31,189 nucleotides of DNA from JBFHIJ01 sp041596515 (GCA_041596515.1 JBFHIJ010000040.1:1-31189); one strand, 5' to 3'. Numbered from the stretch's first letter, positions 1 through 9,221 are shown. Made by a program: numbers and translations. The notes: generated by a model not told the origin, from the letters alone.

Positions 1-1810
1 TATAATCACTTTCACTCTGACATAATGTTGTATTTATTTTGTTGGTTTCGAGGTCTTTATTTATATATATATTGTTGAAGTCTGCGAAATATAATACATT
101 ATCTTTTGGATAATAGTCAAAAGGTTTGTGAGTTCTAGAACGATTTTTTCCACTAAAATTGGAGTATTGTTCAAGCTCGTTGCCGATTTGCAAAATATTA
201 TAATTCCAAGTTCCATTTGGTATATATTTACTTGCTATAAATAATTTATTACTTGAAGCATAATCAATATAATCACAATTCTTCCCAATTTTTATATTGT
301 GCTTTTCACTCCAGTCTTGAACACTAATTATTCTAACAGTTGAATCTGCACAAGAAAGTAATAATTCTTGATTATCTTCTGATATCTGAGCATAATTGAT
401 TTTTATGAAGTCTTTGGTTTGATATGTTTTGTATACTGTTAGATTATTTAAGTAATACAACGATACTTTACTATAATCTTCGTGAAGTAGAATATATTGA
501 TCATCTCTTGAAATATTTATCCACTCAAATTTATAATTTTTGTTATTGTATTGTAATAATTTTTGCGCGCATATTGAATCTTGTTTTACATCATAGACTA
601 ATAGATGTTGATATTCAGATATATTATGATCAGTAATTTTTAAGACTAATTTATTTGGATCATTATTAAAATATTCTATGTTTTCTATAGTACCATTAGG
701 TAATGACAAGAATTTTGTTGTTTTGCTTACAAAATCATATTCTTTAATCATTGAAGATGTTAAATAAGCTATTTTGTTATCTCCGGTATAAACACATTTG
801 AATACGTAATCAGAGACAGGTATATCTAAGGGGAATTCCTTCTCTTCGCGAAGATTATTTTTAGTGATGATGTAATGTTTAATAGTATTAAAATTAGTTA
901 GATATGCAATTCGTTTTTTATTAGGACTTACGTTCAACATCGACTCATAATTCATATCAGATGTCTTAAAAAGCAGTTCCAAATTTGAGTTAGTCAAACA
1001 TCCAATGCCATAATCATAAGAAGAGAATTTAGAGATTAAATTTGATACAAGTATGTTGGAGTCAATACTTATAATATTTGATGCAAATGTAGGAACGGAA
1101 TTATCAGGGAAAACAACTTCACGAAGTAATTGACCTGAGTTATCCCAGAAACAAGCTTTGAACCAATAAGCCCTTCCATCAGGGTAATAAGAATTTAAAG
1201 AAACAAATCCGTCTACTGTATTGTCTATTGAAATAATATTTTCATTTTCGACATCAACACTCCATAGTAAATTACCTGTGCTTAAAGAATGGCACGATAC
1301 CGCCTTTGATAATCTATCCATATTGCTGATACTGGAAATACTGATAAATCTATCATTATCAAGAAATTTGACTTCTTTTATACCACTTGTAAAATCAGAT
1401 AGAGATATTGGTTTTAAAAACTCTTTTTTAGCTAAATCCCACTTTAAAATATAGTCGTTACTAGTAGAATCCCAAGCAATAATACATAAATATTTACTAT
1501 CAGGACTAAAAAAAGCTTGAGATATGCCAAAGATAAAACCTTCTGCTGCATATTCATTAACTAAGTAGTCAAATCTCTCATTTTCGTTGTCATAAATGAA
1601 GTAAGAAGAAATATCACCAACTCCCCCTGGATATACTGCTGTTGCAAAATATGAATATTTCAAGTCATTACTTGTTCCATAGTTTTTAATATCATAATAA
1701 TCTGGATAAAGATCTGGTCTGAATATTGGTTTGGCAAGCTTTAGCTCCTGAGAAAATGCCATAAGTGGGAGTAAAAACACAATAAAGATTTTCGCCATTC
1801 TATAACTCAT
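1..1810 (-). CDS. Secreted beta-propeller-like protein, 3' end outside window
   Basis: A reading frame on the minus strand starts at 1810 and stays open to the window edge, about 603 codons, so the C-terminus is missing. It begins MSYRMAKIFIVFLLPLMAFS, and a hydrophobic signal peptide ends near FSQ. An in-frame ATG at 1798 (MAKIFIV) gives a cleaner signal peptide and may be the true start; neither has a convincing Shine-Dalgarno. The rest is soluble and rich in Tyr, Asn, Ser and Asp. It shows repeated blade-like segments such as FFSPDSKYLCIIAWD, LNVSPNKKRIAYL, ISRDDQYILLHED and ISEDNQELLLSC, which resemble WD40/PD40 (TolB-like) propeller strands. Export to the periplasm or surface is inferred. 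No catalytic motif was seen and no specific function is proposed. A C-terminal T9SS sorting domain may lie beyond the edge. Confidence 0.85.
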   Translation of the reverse strand, partial: MSYRMAKIFIVFLLPLMAFSQELKLAKPIFRPDLYPDYYDIKNYGTSNDLKYSYFATAVYPGGVGDISSYFIYDNENERFDYLVNEYAAEGFIFGISQAFFSPDSKYLCIIAWDSTSNDYILKWDLAKKEFLKPISLSDFTSGIKEVKFLDNDRFISISSISNMDRLSKAVSCHSLSTGNLLWSVDVENENIISIDNTVDGFVSLNSYYPDGRAYWFKACFWDNSGQLLREVVFPDNSVPTFASNIISIDSNILVSNLISKFSSYDYGIGCLTNSNLELLFKTSDMNYESMLNVSPNKKRIAYLTNFNTIKHYIITKNNLREEKEFPLDIPVSDYVFKCVYTGDNKIAYLTSSMIKEYDFVSKTTKFLSLPNGTIENIEYFNNDPNKLVLKITDHNISEYQHLLVYDVKQDSICAQKLLQYNNKNYKFEWINISRDDQYILLHEDYSKVSLYYLNNLTVYKTYQTKDFIKINYAQISEDNQELLLSCADSTVRIISVQDWSEKHNIKIGKNCDYIDYASSNKLFIASKYIPNGTWNYNILQIGNELEQYSNFSGKNRSRTHKPFDYYPKDNVLYFADFNNIYINKDLETNKINTTLCQSESDY

Positions 1811-1926
1811 TTGAGTACACTTATATTATTGATACTATAGTTGTTTTATAATGTTGTGATTATACAAAGTCAAAGATATTAAAAATATGTATATATAGTC
1901 TCTAAATTTTAAAATTCCCCTCTCCC

Positions 1927-3246
1927 TTACTCAACCCCTTCAACCAAATAATAGCTCTGCTCTTGCTTGATATCTTTGAACTTCAAGCCTAATTTATCGA
2001 ATAGAACTTTTTTGATTTCATCTGTGCTTCCGGTATCGTAGCTGATGTCTATTCTGTGCTTGCTGCTTCCGGTATAGCTAACCGGTTGATTCATATTTTT
2101 ACTTAGAGTTTCAGCTAAGTCTCCTAAGCTTACATTGGTCATTTCCATACTGCCAAATGATGAAGAAATATGTGTGTTGTAGGTTTCATTGCTTGGCGCT
2201 TTGGTATTTTGAGTGAATTTTGCTGTGTCCGCTATGAAAATTTCTAATCCTTTTTCCAAAGATGTCTGTTGGCTTATTCTGAAATGATAATGCTTTTCAA
2301 GTTGCTCTAATAGTGCTTTATTAATATCTACAGAATCATTCAGCACTTTAGCATTGCATTCTAAACGAAGGCCTTTAGAATAAGGAACATTCTCAAATTT
2401 CACAAGCTCTTCTCGTACGTCTAAAAGCATAAGAATGATTTCATTCAATCCATAGTCTTTAAAACTAAGTGAATCATCCGAAAACTGTGCATGTTTACTT
2501 GAAAAGAAGCTGAAGTCTGATTCTTCAATTTGTATACTTACATTTTCTGTGGATAGAAAAATGGCATCTACAGCATCATTGTTGAATTTGTATTCGTCAC
2601 TATTCATCATCATTATCAATGGAATTGAAAGAAAAATCAGGTTGTGCGCAAAATGCAGACAAGCTCCCCAAAAGAAGCCAAGTTTCAAGCGAATATAGCC
2701 GCCAAACATTCCGAATAATAACTGTGGCAGAATCAAAAGAGGCATAAACAGCAGCAGAGTAAAGCTCATATCATAATTTGTTATGTGCAGAAGTGCAAAT
2801 ATCAAAGCTGAAGAATAGAATATTATTTTAAAGTATTTAGCATATATAGATTCAAAGGCTTCTTTCATATCCTGATGTACTTGTTTACCAAATATTCTAG
2901 AAAATAGTGTGATTAATCGAAATAGAGGATTGAATCTGTTCCTAAGTGGTAAGCGAAACACCAGCTCTTCAATAAATGGAATCATAAATACAGCTAAAAT
3001 GATAAAAACAACAGGAGATAAACTTTCCATCATTTCAAGCACTGCATGATTCTCCATGCTGAAGATACCCAATCCTTCAATTATAGACATTATTATTGTT
3101 ATAATAGCAGAGATTATAAAGTCTATAGCCAGTATCTTTAACCAGAAACTCAGCTTTGTACCAAAATCTTCATCCCATTTTTCAATTTCGTAAGGAGATT
3201 TAAAATAATTTATCAGTTCTGTTTTTAATGCGCTAAAACTTGCCAT
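1927..3246 (-). CDS. CPBP-family intramembrane metalloprotease with DUF3738-like C-terminal domain
   Basis: A 439-aa membrane protein. The start at 3246 (MASFSALKTEL) is preferred over the upstream in-frame start at 3309 because a GAGGA lies 4 nt before it. Hydrophobic segments cover roughly residues 36-60, 78-92, 141-154, 161-180 and 190-213. The CPBP (CAAX protease / bacteriocin-processing, Abi) signatures are present: EE at 93-94 with R98 (PFIEELVFR), F150-xxx-H154 (FALLH) and H198-xxx-N202 (HFAHN). In the family these Glu/His residues form a membrane-embedded catalytic site. Residues 220-439 are soluble. The last 70 or so (LGDLAETLSKNMNQPV ... LGLKFKD ... YYLVEG) resemble the end of DUF3738/TIGR03435 proteins. 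That match is from memory and less certain than the protease call. The substrate is unknown. Confidence 0.85.
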   Translation of the reverse strand: MASFSALKTELINYFKSPYEIEKWDEDFGTKLSFWLKILAIDFIISAIITIIMSIIEGLGIFSMENHAVLEMMESLSPVVFIILAVFMIPFIEELVFRLPLRNRFNPLFRLITLFSRIFGKQVHQDMKEAFESIYAKYFKIIFYSSALIFALLHITNYDMSFTLLLFMPLLILPQLLFGMFGGYIRLKLGFFWGACLHFAHNLIFLSIPLIMMMNSDEYKFNNDAVDAIFLSTENVSIQIEESDFSFFSSKHAQFSDDSLSFKDYGLNEIILMLLDVREELVKFENVPYSKGLRLECNAKVLNDSVDINKALLEQLEKHYHFRISQQTSLEKGLEIFIADTAKFTQNTKAPSNETYNTHISSSFGSMEMTNVSLGDLAETLSKNMNQPVSYTGSSKHRIDISYDTGSTDEIKKVLFDKLGLKFKDIKQEQSYYLVEGVE

Positions 3247-3250
3247 TTTA

Positions 3251-3255
3251 TCCTC
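3251..3255 (-). promoter_or_regulatory. Shine-Dalgarno deciding the CPBP protease start
   Basis: GAGGA on the minus strand ends 4 nt before the ATG at 3246. It supports the internal start over the 21-codon upstream extension, whose residues (MLKKIFLRIISILYIYYIEDK) lack such a site. Confidence 0.6.
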
Positions 3256-3351
3256 AATATAATAAATATAAAGTATCGAAATAATTCTTAAGAAAATCTT
3301 CTTAAGCAAAGAAATTCCTTAGTTAAATATATAATTCGGAAAGCATATCAT

Positions 3352-5019
3352 CTAATCAACAAACTCAAGTTCAACACGGCGATTTTTTTCTCTTCCTTCA
3401 TCAGTGTTGTTGTCAGCTATAGGTCTTATTTCGCCGCGTCCAACATAGCTTATTCTGTTGTTTTGTATTCCTTTCGAAACTAAATACTCAGCTACTGACT
3501 TAGCTCTGTTTTTCGACAGTTTCAGGTTGTCTTCGTTGCTACCAATATTGTCTGTATGACCTGATATTTCAACTATGATATTCTCATTTTTTATCAAAAA
3601 ATCAGAGATATTGTTCAATTCGTAATAAGATTCTTTCTTTAGTTCATATTCGCCAAAATCGAAATATATGTTATCTATGACTATAGGTTTGTTTTTAACT
3701 ACCGGATTAACAGTAAGATCTAATTCAAAGTTTTCAAATTGCTCAATATCTGCGGAGGACAGATTTTTACTGATTGACATATAGCCATCAACAAAAGCTC
3801 TGATACCGTAACTTCTTCCTTTGGGCAATACAATCTGATAAATACCAGTGTTAGGATCAGTTTTTGCAACCCCAAGCTCCTCCCCGGTGTCTCTATCGTC
3901 ATATATAATAGTTGCATCCATTTTCTTCTTAGTAAGTTCGTTTACAACAGAGCCTGTAATAAGATAAACTGGTTCGGGTTTAGCTTTTTCAGGTAATTTT
4001 ATTCTATATAAATCATAATCTGCTTTTCCATTAGATCTTTTGTTTACACCATAAAAATAAGCATAATCTCCTTTTGCTGTCAGAAAGTAACCGTTTTCAG
4101 AGTCCGGGGAGTTAACTTCCGGTCCAAGATTTACAGGTTCACTCCAGTTAGTCCAAGTATCATCGAGTCTCTTTGTATAGAAGATATCAAGACCTCCGTA
4201 AGTACAGTGTCCATCACTTGCAAAATATAATGTTTTACCATCGGCTGCTAAAAATGGAGCACTTTCATCAGCTCCTGTGTTGACAACGTCCCCTAAGTTG
4301 GTTGGTTCACTCCATTTGTTTTCACCCAGATTTCTAGAAAAATAAATATCCAGTTCCCCTTTGCTGTCCTTTCGTTCCAATCCTAATAACAAAATTTTCC
4401 CGTCAGCTGATAAATTTGCAACCGCATATTTAGAAAAATTGTAATAATTTTCTATTTCTAACCCTTGAGGATAAGTCCATCCTGAATTGCCGTCTTTCCC
4501 ATTCAACTTATGAGTTACTGAAAAACCATCTCCACGAGTACCGTCATGGTTGTATTTATTAGTCAATAGCAGAGTGGTTCCATCAGGACTTACGTTGCAA
4601 ACTCCATTAGGAAATCTATCATTGAGAGAAGAGCCGGGGTTGTATGCTTCCTGCCATTTACCATCTTTCAACTCTGAAACCCAGATATCTTGAGAATTTA
4701 ACTTTCCTGCAGATTCAATTCCCTCTAAATTATATGGATGTCCACCTCGAATAAAATACAGAGTTTTACCATCGGCTGAAATTATGGGAAATATCTCAAA
4801 GAATCTGGAATTTACGTTTTCACCTAAGTTTTCCCTATCTGGACTTCCTGCAGGTTTCCCGGGATAATCTAATATGCATGGTTCAAATGGTTTACTCACT
4901 CTTTTAGATACTTTTTTTATATCCTTTGTTGCCGACTTACATGAAAACAAGCATAAAGAAACAATAGTTAAGATAGAATAAATTATATACTTTGAATACT
5001 TACCAATCCAAATCGTCAT
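3352..5019 (-). CDS. OmpA-family lipoprotein with PD40 repeats (PorE-like)
   Basis: A 555-aa envelope protein. The N-terminus has a hydrophobic stretch (residues 11-26) ending in the lipobox LFSC with Cys27, so a lipoprotein is predicted. Five PD40/WD40-like motifs follow: PIISADGKTLYFIRGG, NVSPDGTTLLLTN, NLSADGKILLLG, FLAADGKTLYFASDG and FLTAKGDYAYFYG. Residues about 350-430 look like a carboxypeptidase-regulatory (CRD) beta-sandwich (ITGSVVNELTKKKMDATI). Residues 440-555 are an OmpA C-terminal domain with SGHTDNIGS and LSKNRAKSVAEYL, the Asp and Arg that bind peptidoglycan. The order propeller-CRD-OmpA is that of PorE, a T9SS component, but the N-terminal TPR of PorE is absent. It may be a PorE paralogue or a general outer-membrane anchor. 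The upstream neighbour is divergent. Confidence 0.88.
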   Translation of the reverse strand: MTIWIGKYSKYIIYSILTIVSLCLFSCKSATKDIKKVSKRVSKPFEPCILDYPGKPAGSPDRENLGENVNSRFFEIFPIISADGKTLYFIRGGHPYNLEGIESAGKLNSQDIWVSELKDGKWQEAYNPGSSLNDRFPNGVCNVSPDGTTLLLTNKYNHDGTRGDGFSVTHKLNGKDGNSGWTYPQGLEIENYYNFSKYAVANLSADGKILLLGLERKDSKGELDIYFSRNLGENKWSEPTNLGDVVNTGADESAPFLAADGKTLYFASDGHCTYGGLDIFYTKRLDDTWTNWSEPVNLGPEVNSPDSENGYFLTAKGDYAYFYGVNKRSNGKADYDLYRIKLPEKAKPEPVYLITGSVVNELTKKKMDATIIYDDRDTGEELGVAKTDPNTGIYQIVLPKGRSYGIRAFVDGYMSISKNLSSADIEQFENFELDLTVNPVVKNKPIVIDNIYFDFGEYELKKESYYELNNISDFLIKNENIIVEISGHTDNIGSNEDNLKLSKNRAKSVAEYLVSKGIQNNRISYVGRGEIRPIADNNTDEGREKNRRVELEFVD

Positions 5020-5195
5020 ATTTTACCTTTATATTTTTTGCATTTAATCTATTATGCATTATACTATTTTTTTTGCATATTAACATAAACAAAAGTATTT
5101 GCAATTATTAGACAATATCCTTACAACTCTATAGGAAATAAGGAATAAATGGTTTATTTTTGCATGATTTGTATCGAATAAATTGGTAAATATAG

Positions 5196-6452
5196 ATGAA
5201 TATAAATAGAAAAGACATAGAAATAATGGCGCCCGCAGGATCCTTTGCAGCACTGCATTCTGCTATTAATGCTGGGGCGGACTCGGTTTATTTCGGTGCC
5301 GGGCATTTGAATATGCGTGCCAAGTCAAGCATTAACTTTTCTTTGACTGATTTGAAAGAAATTGCGCAAATTTGCAATGAAAACGACGTCAAGTCCTACC
5401 TGACAGTCAATACTGTGATTTATGATAAGAACGTTGATTCGGTGAAAGATGTCGTAGCCACGGCAAAAGAAAGCGGTATTTCAGCCATTATCGCTGCTGA
5501 CATGGCTGTGATTAATGCGACACACGCTGCAGGAGTTGAGTTACACCTTTCCACTCAGTGCAATATCAGCAATATCGAAGCTGTGAAGTTTTATGCGAAT
5601 TTTGCGGATGTGATAGTCCTTGCACGAGAGCTTAATTTGAAACAGGTAAGCGAGATTACTCGCGCTATTGCAGAGGAAAACATCTGTGGTCCGGCAGGCA
5701 ATCCAATCAGGATAGAAATGTTTGTGCATGGTGCGCTTTGCATGGCTATTTCAGGCAAGTGCTACTTGAGCCTGCATGAGCAAAACACTTCAGCTAACAG
5801 AGGCGCATGCCTTCAGACTTGTCGCAAAGCTTACACCGTTACCGAACAGGAAAGCGGAAACCAGCTTGAAATAGATAACGAATATATAATGTCGCCAAAA
5901 GATTTATGCACTATAGGCTTTTTGGATAAAATCCTTTTAGCCGGCACAAGAGTTCTTAAAATAGAAGGCAGAGGCAGATCTCCCGAATATGTTGACACAG
6001 TCACAAGAGCTTACAACTCAGCATTAAATGCAATTATTGACGGAAGCTACACCCCTGAATTTATCAAAGAGCAGGAAGAAAAGCTTAAAACTGTATTTAA
6101 CAGAGGCTTTTGGGATGGCTACTACCTTGGCAGGAAGATGGGAGAATGGAGCAAAATTTACGGTTCGCAGGCAACTAAGAAAAAAGCACATCTGGGCAGA
6201 TGCACTAACTACTTCAGTAAGTTAGGCGTAGGCGAGTTTTTGATTCAGGCTGGAGAACTAAATACCGGAGATGACATTCTAATCATTGGCCCAACTACCG
6301 GTACTATCTCAACAAAAGTTGAAGAAATTCACTTAGATCATGGATCCGTGCAACAAGCAACGAAAGGACAGATTTTCGCTATCAAAGTGCCTGAAAAAGT
6401 AAGAAGGAACGATATCATTTATAAATTTGTAGATGCAGACCCTTTGGATTAG
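5196..6452 (+). CDS. Peptidase U32 family protein (TrhP/YegQ-like)
   Basis: A 418-aa cytosolic protein beginning MNINRKDIEIMAPAGSF. The N-terminal TIM-barrel-like part carries IMAPAGS and AGADSVYFGAGHLNMRAKS, typical of U32 proteins. The U32 signature appears near residues 174-193 as EMFVHGALCMAISGKCYLS, followed by further Cys residues (GACLQTCRKAY). In the family these cysteines are thought to hold a cofactor or metal cluster. After residue 330 comes a beta-barrel extension (GVGEFLIQAGELNTGDDILIIGPTTG) like that in TrhP/YegQ/RlhA-type enzymes, which take part in tRNA or rRNA hydroxylation; collagenase activity is claimed for others. TrhP-like is the favoured reading, but paralogues are hard to separate by eye. 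It is a monocistronic plus-strand gene between minus-strand genes. Confidence 0.88.
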   Translation: MNINRKDIEIMAPAGSFAALHSAINAGADSVYFGAGHLNMRAKSSINFSLTDLKEIAQICNENDVKSYLTVNTVIYDKNVDSVKDVVATAKESGISAIIAADMAVINATHAAGVELHLSTQCNISNIEAVKFYANFADVIVLARELNLKQVSEITRAIAEENICGPAGNPIRIEMFVHGALCMAISGKCYLSLHEQNTSANRGACLQTCRKAYTVTEQESGNQLEIDNEYIMSPKDLCTIGFLDKILLAGTRVLKIEGRGRSPEYVDTVTRAYNSALNAIIDGSYTPEFIKEQEEKLKTVFNRGFWDGYYLGRKMGEWSKIYGSQATKKKAHLGRCTNYFSKLGVGEFLIQAGELNTGDDILIIGPTTGTISTKVEEIHLDHGSVQQATKGQIFAIKVPEKVRRNDIIYKFVDADPLD

Positions 6453-6784
6453 TGCTTGGTGATGTCTAAAATACTTATTCTTCGCATTTAGAACCGGTAC
6501 ATAGATTTGATATAAAAGTCAAAAGAGATGGGCTGTTAATCTAAAAAAAATAAACAATAACATATCGACGATAAGAATATAGGAATCCGAAATTTGTCAT
6601 TGGATGTCATCATCGTGCTGTAAATGACCGTAGAACCAAAGATCATGTTTACTTCCTCTGTAAGATAATCTTACATAATTTCTTATTGAACAAGGGGCTT
6701 CAACCCCTTGTCATTCAATGACTTTAAATCTTTTTCATTTTTTTAAATACCATTTTTGGGTTTATGATACAAGAACCTATATTC
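6453..6784. other. Intergenic stretch between convergent genes
   Basis: 332 bases between the U32 gene and the minus-strand barrel gene. No coding frame of note. The only structure seen is the hairpin at 6690-6711, listed separately. It could act as a shared terminator, although no long U tract follows it. Confidence 0.5.
6690..6711. repeat. Palindromic hairpin, REP-like
   Basis: ACAAGGGG and CCCCTTGT form a perfect 8-bp stem around a 6-nt loop (CTTCAA). A second, weaker arm (TTGAA ... TTCAA) lies just outside. The GGGG/CCCC stem resembles the palindromes at 13240, 15718 and 31151 in style but not in flank. It may be a dispersed repeat or a bidirectional terminator between the convergent genes. 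Confidence 0.5.
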
Positions 6785-7546
6785 TTAGAAGTGAATAAAA
6801 GCACCGACTCCGAATATTATGTTAAGCTCATAATATCTACTATCCAATACCAGTCCACCTTCGATAAAGATAAATTTATAAGCATAAGTGCATTTCAGAC
6901 CGCCGTATCCATTATTTAAATAATCCAACGTATTATATCCGGCAGCAGCGTTCAGATTTAGCAAAGTTCGTTTCGTTGTTTTTAGTCTTATAATTGCATC
7001 AAGCTCTATGCCTCCAAGCCCACCAATTATAGAAAATCCAAGTTGTTCAGTCTGGTATCCAATATGCAAATTTAATAATCCGGGCGTACCAATAGATAAT
7101 CCTAACACACCAAATTCTTCGGGATAGTAGGAAGGAATATTTTGACTAAAAAGACTGTAAGAGCCATCTGCAAAACTTGATCTCATTAGAGCTACATGTT
7201 TCTTTGCTATTGTTTTAACTTCAATACTTTCCTTTGGTATAGATATTTCCAGATTATTTTCAGTCATTAGATTAAGGTTTTTATTGTCTTCACTACTGAT
7301 ATATCCAACATACACAGAGCCCAATGATGTTCTAATCTCATAAAGAAGTGGAATGATTTCATCAATGGATTCTTTAGGTATTTTAAGGGTTACACCTCCA
7401 TCTGTCTCGAGTTGAATTTGTTGCTTATCCTCTTCTATAATTTTGCCGGAATAATACTTATTATCATGTGTTTTGATTAAACTATCAGCGAATATAGATG
7501 CACAAATTACAAACATTAGGATTATTATGCTAAAATAATATCTCAT
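6785..7546 (-). CDS. Exported protein: doubled small beta domain plus outer-membrane barrel, paralogue A
   Basis: The start at 7546 (MRYYFSIIILMFVICASIFA) is chosen because it begins a clean signal peptide with a purine-rich GAGAAAG just upstream; the longer frame to 7588 adds a weak hydrophobic extension. The mature protein opens with two copies of a small beta-rich unit: LIKTHDNKYYSGKIIEED...LKIPKESIDEI, then IRTSLGSVYVGYISSED...ISIPKESIEV. The remaining 120 or so residues alternate Gly and aromatic residues and end in VGAFIHF with a terminal Phe, as expected for an outer-membrane barrel. VLGLSIGTPGLLNLHIGY is shared with both downstream-numbered paralogues. Function unknown. It is the last of three co-oriented relatives. 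Confidence 0.8.
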   Translation of the reverse strand: MRYYFSIIILMFVICASIFADSLIKTHDNKYYSGKIIEEDKQQIQLETDGGVTLKIPKESIDEIIPLLYEIRTSLGSVYVGYISSEDNKNLNLMTENNLEISIPKESIEVKTIAKKHVALMRSSFADGSYSLFSQNIPSYYPEEFGVLGLSIGTPGLLNLHIGYQTEQLGFSIIGGLGGIELDAIIRLKTTKRTLLNLNAAAGYNTLDYLNNGYGGLKCTYAYKFIFIEGGLVLDSRYYELNIIFGVGAFIHF

Positions 7547-7776
7547 CACTTTCTCTTTTAATAATAGTATAAAGCACAAATATATCACAATATTCTTTAT
7601 TAATCATAATATTTTACTACTTAATACTAAATATTATTATATCTTGCTTAGTATTTATTTGTAGATGCTATAAAACTAAGTGGGTTAGAATTATTAAATA
7701 TTATCTATACTGCTTTAGAACTTTATGATGATTGGCTTGTTGGACGATAGACTATTTTCTTAAATAAAATTTATAC

Positions 7777-8556
7777 CTAAAGTATATACCCTATCTGAAA
7801 ATATGGGAAAGGATATATTTCTCGCGTATGGTCAAATTTAAAAGCTCCAACTTCAAAGAATAAATGATACCAGCGAATATTTGTAGAAAGAATATAATAT
7901 GCATTACCGACCGGGGAAATCATGATGGTACCTATTCCAGGCCCTAATGCCCATTTGAAGTTATCTTTATATATTAGGTAATAATTTAGATGTAACTGAG
8001 CTGAAAGTAAACCAAAACTTCCCCGCAATTGGAAATTATAAAAATCAGCTCCGAGAAATAAGTTCATTACGCACGGCCAACCGATAGAGGCTCCTGCAAA
8101 TACATTCTTGTTATTTAAAAAAGCAGGTTTCCCGAAGAAATAGAATGGAGAGAAGATACTTCCTCTTCTACGCGTAAAATTTTTAGATGGTAAAGTGATA
8201 ATTGGACACAGAAAATCCGGTAAAATTTCTCGTGATACTATTTCAGACTTCTTGATTGTAATCGGCTCTTCTCCATCCTCTTTTAGTTTTAAGCTTGTGT
8301 CGTTTTCATCTTGAACAATACCAATATATTCCTCTTTGTTTTGTAGTATGATTTCTACATATAAATCTATTCGCTCAGATATTTCTGATTTATTGAGCTT
8401 AAAGATTCCGTCCTTTGTGCTTAGAGTAAAAGTAGAATCAGTTTCTTCGACAACAACTCCTTCTAAGGAGGCTCCATTTATAGTCTTAAGCACCTGCTCA
8501 GACCTCAGTGCCAGGGAAAATGCTACAAAAGATAAAAGTATAATCAATATTTTCAT
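7777..8556 (-). CDS. Exported protein: doubled small beta domain plus outer-membrane barrel, paralogue B
   Basis: A 259-aa protein with signal peptide MKILIILLSFVAFSLALRSE. Two tandem copies of the small beta unit are clear: VLKTINGASLEGVVVEETDS...LNKSEISERI and IILQNKEEYIGIVQDENDT...IKKSEIVSREI. The pattern is strand, Gly, acidic turn, strand, then a K-S-E-I ending. The C-terminal half is barrel-like, contains FAGASIGWPCVMNLFLGADF (compare paralogue A) and ends PYFQIGYIL. The same architecture as the gene at 6785-7546 points to tandem duplication. Function unknown; an outer-membrane location is inferred. Confidence 0.8.
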   Translation of the reverse strand: MKILIILLSFVAFSLALRSEQVLKTINGASLEGVVVEETDSTFTLSTKDGIFKLNKSEISERIDLYVEIILQNKEEYIGIVQDENDTSLKLKEDGEEPITIKKSEIVSREILPDFLCPIITLPSKNFTRRRGSIFSPFYFFGKPAFLNNKNVFAGASIGWPCVMNLFLGADFYNFQLRGSFGLLSAQLHLNYYLIYKDNFKWALGPGIGTIMISPVGNAYYILSTNIRWYHLFFEVGAFKFDHTREIYPFPYFQIGYIL

Positions 8557-8609
8557 GCCAAAATAATTTCCTGTACCAGTTTTTTGATTTAGTTCGTGAT
8601 TAATATTAC

Positions 8610-9143
8610 CTACTGGATTTTAAATTGATATCCGATTTTGGCGACTCCCAAAAAACTATCATACTTGCCAAAACAAGTGCCAATTCCCAAGAAAAAGCCT
8701 CCGTAGCCAGCCTCAAGAGACAAAGACCAGTAGTTCTTCCAGTTGGAACTGCCTCCTATGTTAATGTCCAAAAGTCTACCGTACATGATTGGAATATTCA
8801 AATTCCAGTCTTCATCTGAATAAATAATCGGTGCAAGCCCAGCGCTATATGACAGTATTCCATAATTGCCTTTTGCTTCAATGTACTTTGTATGGTAAGA
8901 GCCATTTACAGAAACAAGCCCCGGGAATCCCACAGTTATACCAATAATAGGATAATTTTCAAGATATTCGCTATTGCTTTGCTTGTGCGTGTAAGCATTA
9001 GAACCCGGATTTATATCCTCACTTAAAAGACAAATCGAGTTGCTGATAACAAATATTAGTGTTAGAAAGAATATTTTCACAGCATACCTCAATGCATTTA
9101 TACTAACATTTAAACAATTTACTCTTATTTTATTAGTTTTCAA
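8610..9143 (-). CDS. Exported small outer-membrane barrel, paralogue C lacking the N-terminal repeats
   Basis: A 177-aa protein. A long N-terminus (MKTNKIRVNCLNVSINALRY) precedes the hydrophobic signal segment (AVKIFFLTLIFVISNSICLL). An internal start could shorten it, but no better ATG with a ribosome site is visible. The barrel half is shared with paralogues A and B (IIGITVGFPGLVSVNGSYHT) and ends LGVAKIGYQFKIQ. The doubled small beta unit of A and B is absent, so this is either the ancestral form or a derivative that lost it. It is first of the three in the direction of transcription, 53 nt before paralogue B. Function unknown. Confidence 0.75.
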   Translation of the reverse strand: MKTNKIRVNCLNVSINALRYAVKIFFLTLIFVISNSICLLSEDINPGSNAYTHKQSNSEYLENYPIIGITVGFPGLVSVNGSYHTKYIEAKGNYGILSYSAGLAPIIYSDEDWNLNIPIMYGRLLDINIGGSSNWKNYWSLSLEAGYGGFFLGIGTCFGKYDSFLGVAKIGYQFKIQ

Positions 9144-9206
9144 ACATATATATATAGATAGATTTTCTGATTTAATTTAAGACAAGTCCTATCTTCGGTG
9201 CTATTC

Positions 9207-9221
9207 ATAGCATACATTTCT
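9207..9221. repeat. Remnant of the dispersed palindromic repeat (tail only)
   Basis: ATAGCATACATTTCT is identical to the tail that follows the palindrome at 13240-13261 (positions 13264-13278). The GC-rich palindrome itself is missing here; a small TGCTAT/ATAGCA hairpin takes its place. It lies in the 177-nt gap between divergent genes, upstream of gcvT. Confidence 0.5.

Noticed and set aside
424..1454. Short plus-strand frames at 424-636 and 1221-1454
   Set aside because: They lie antisense to the long open minus-strand frame covering 1-1810, which has a signal peptide and propeller-like motifs.
3247..3309. Longer N-terminus for the CPBP protease
   Set aside because: The GAGGA 4 nt before 3246 favours the shorter form, and the extension resembles no family member.
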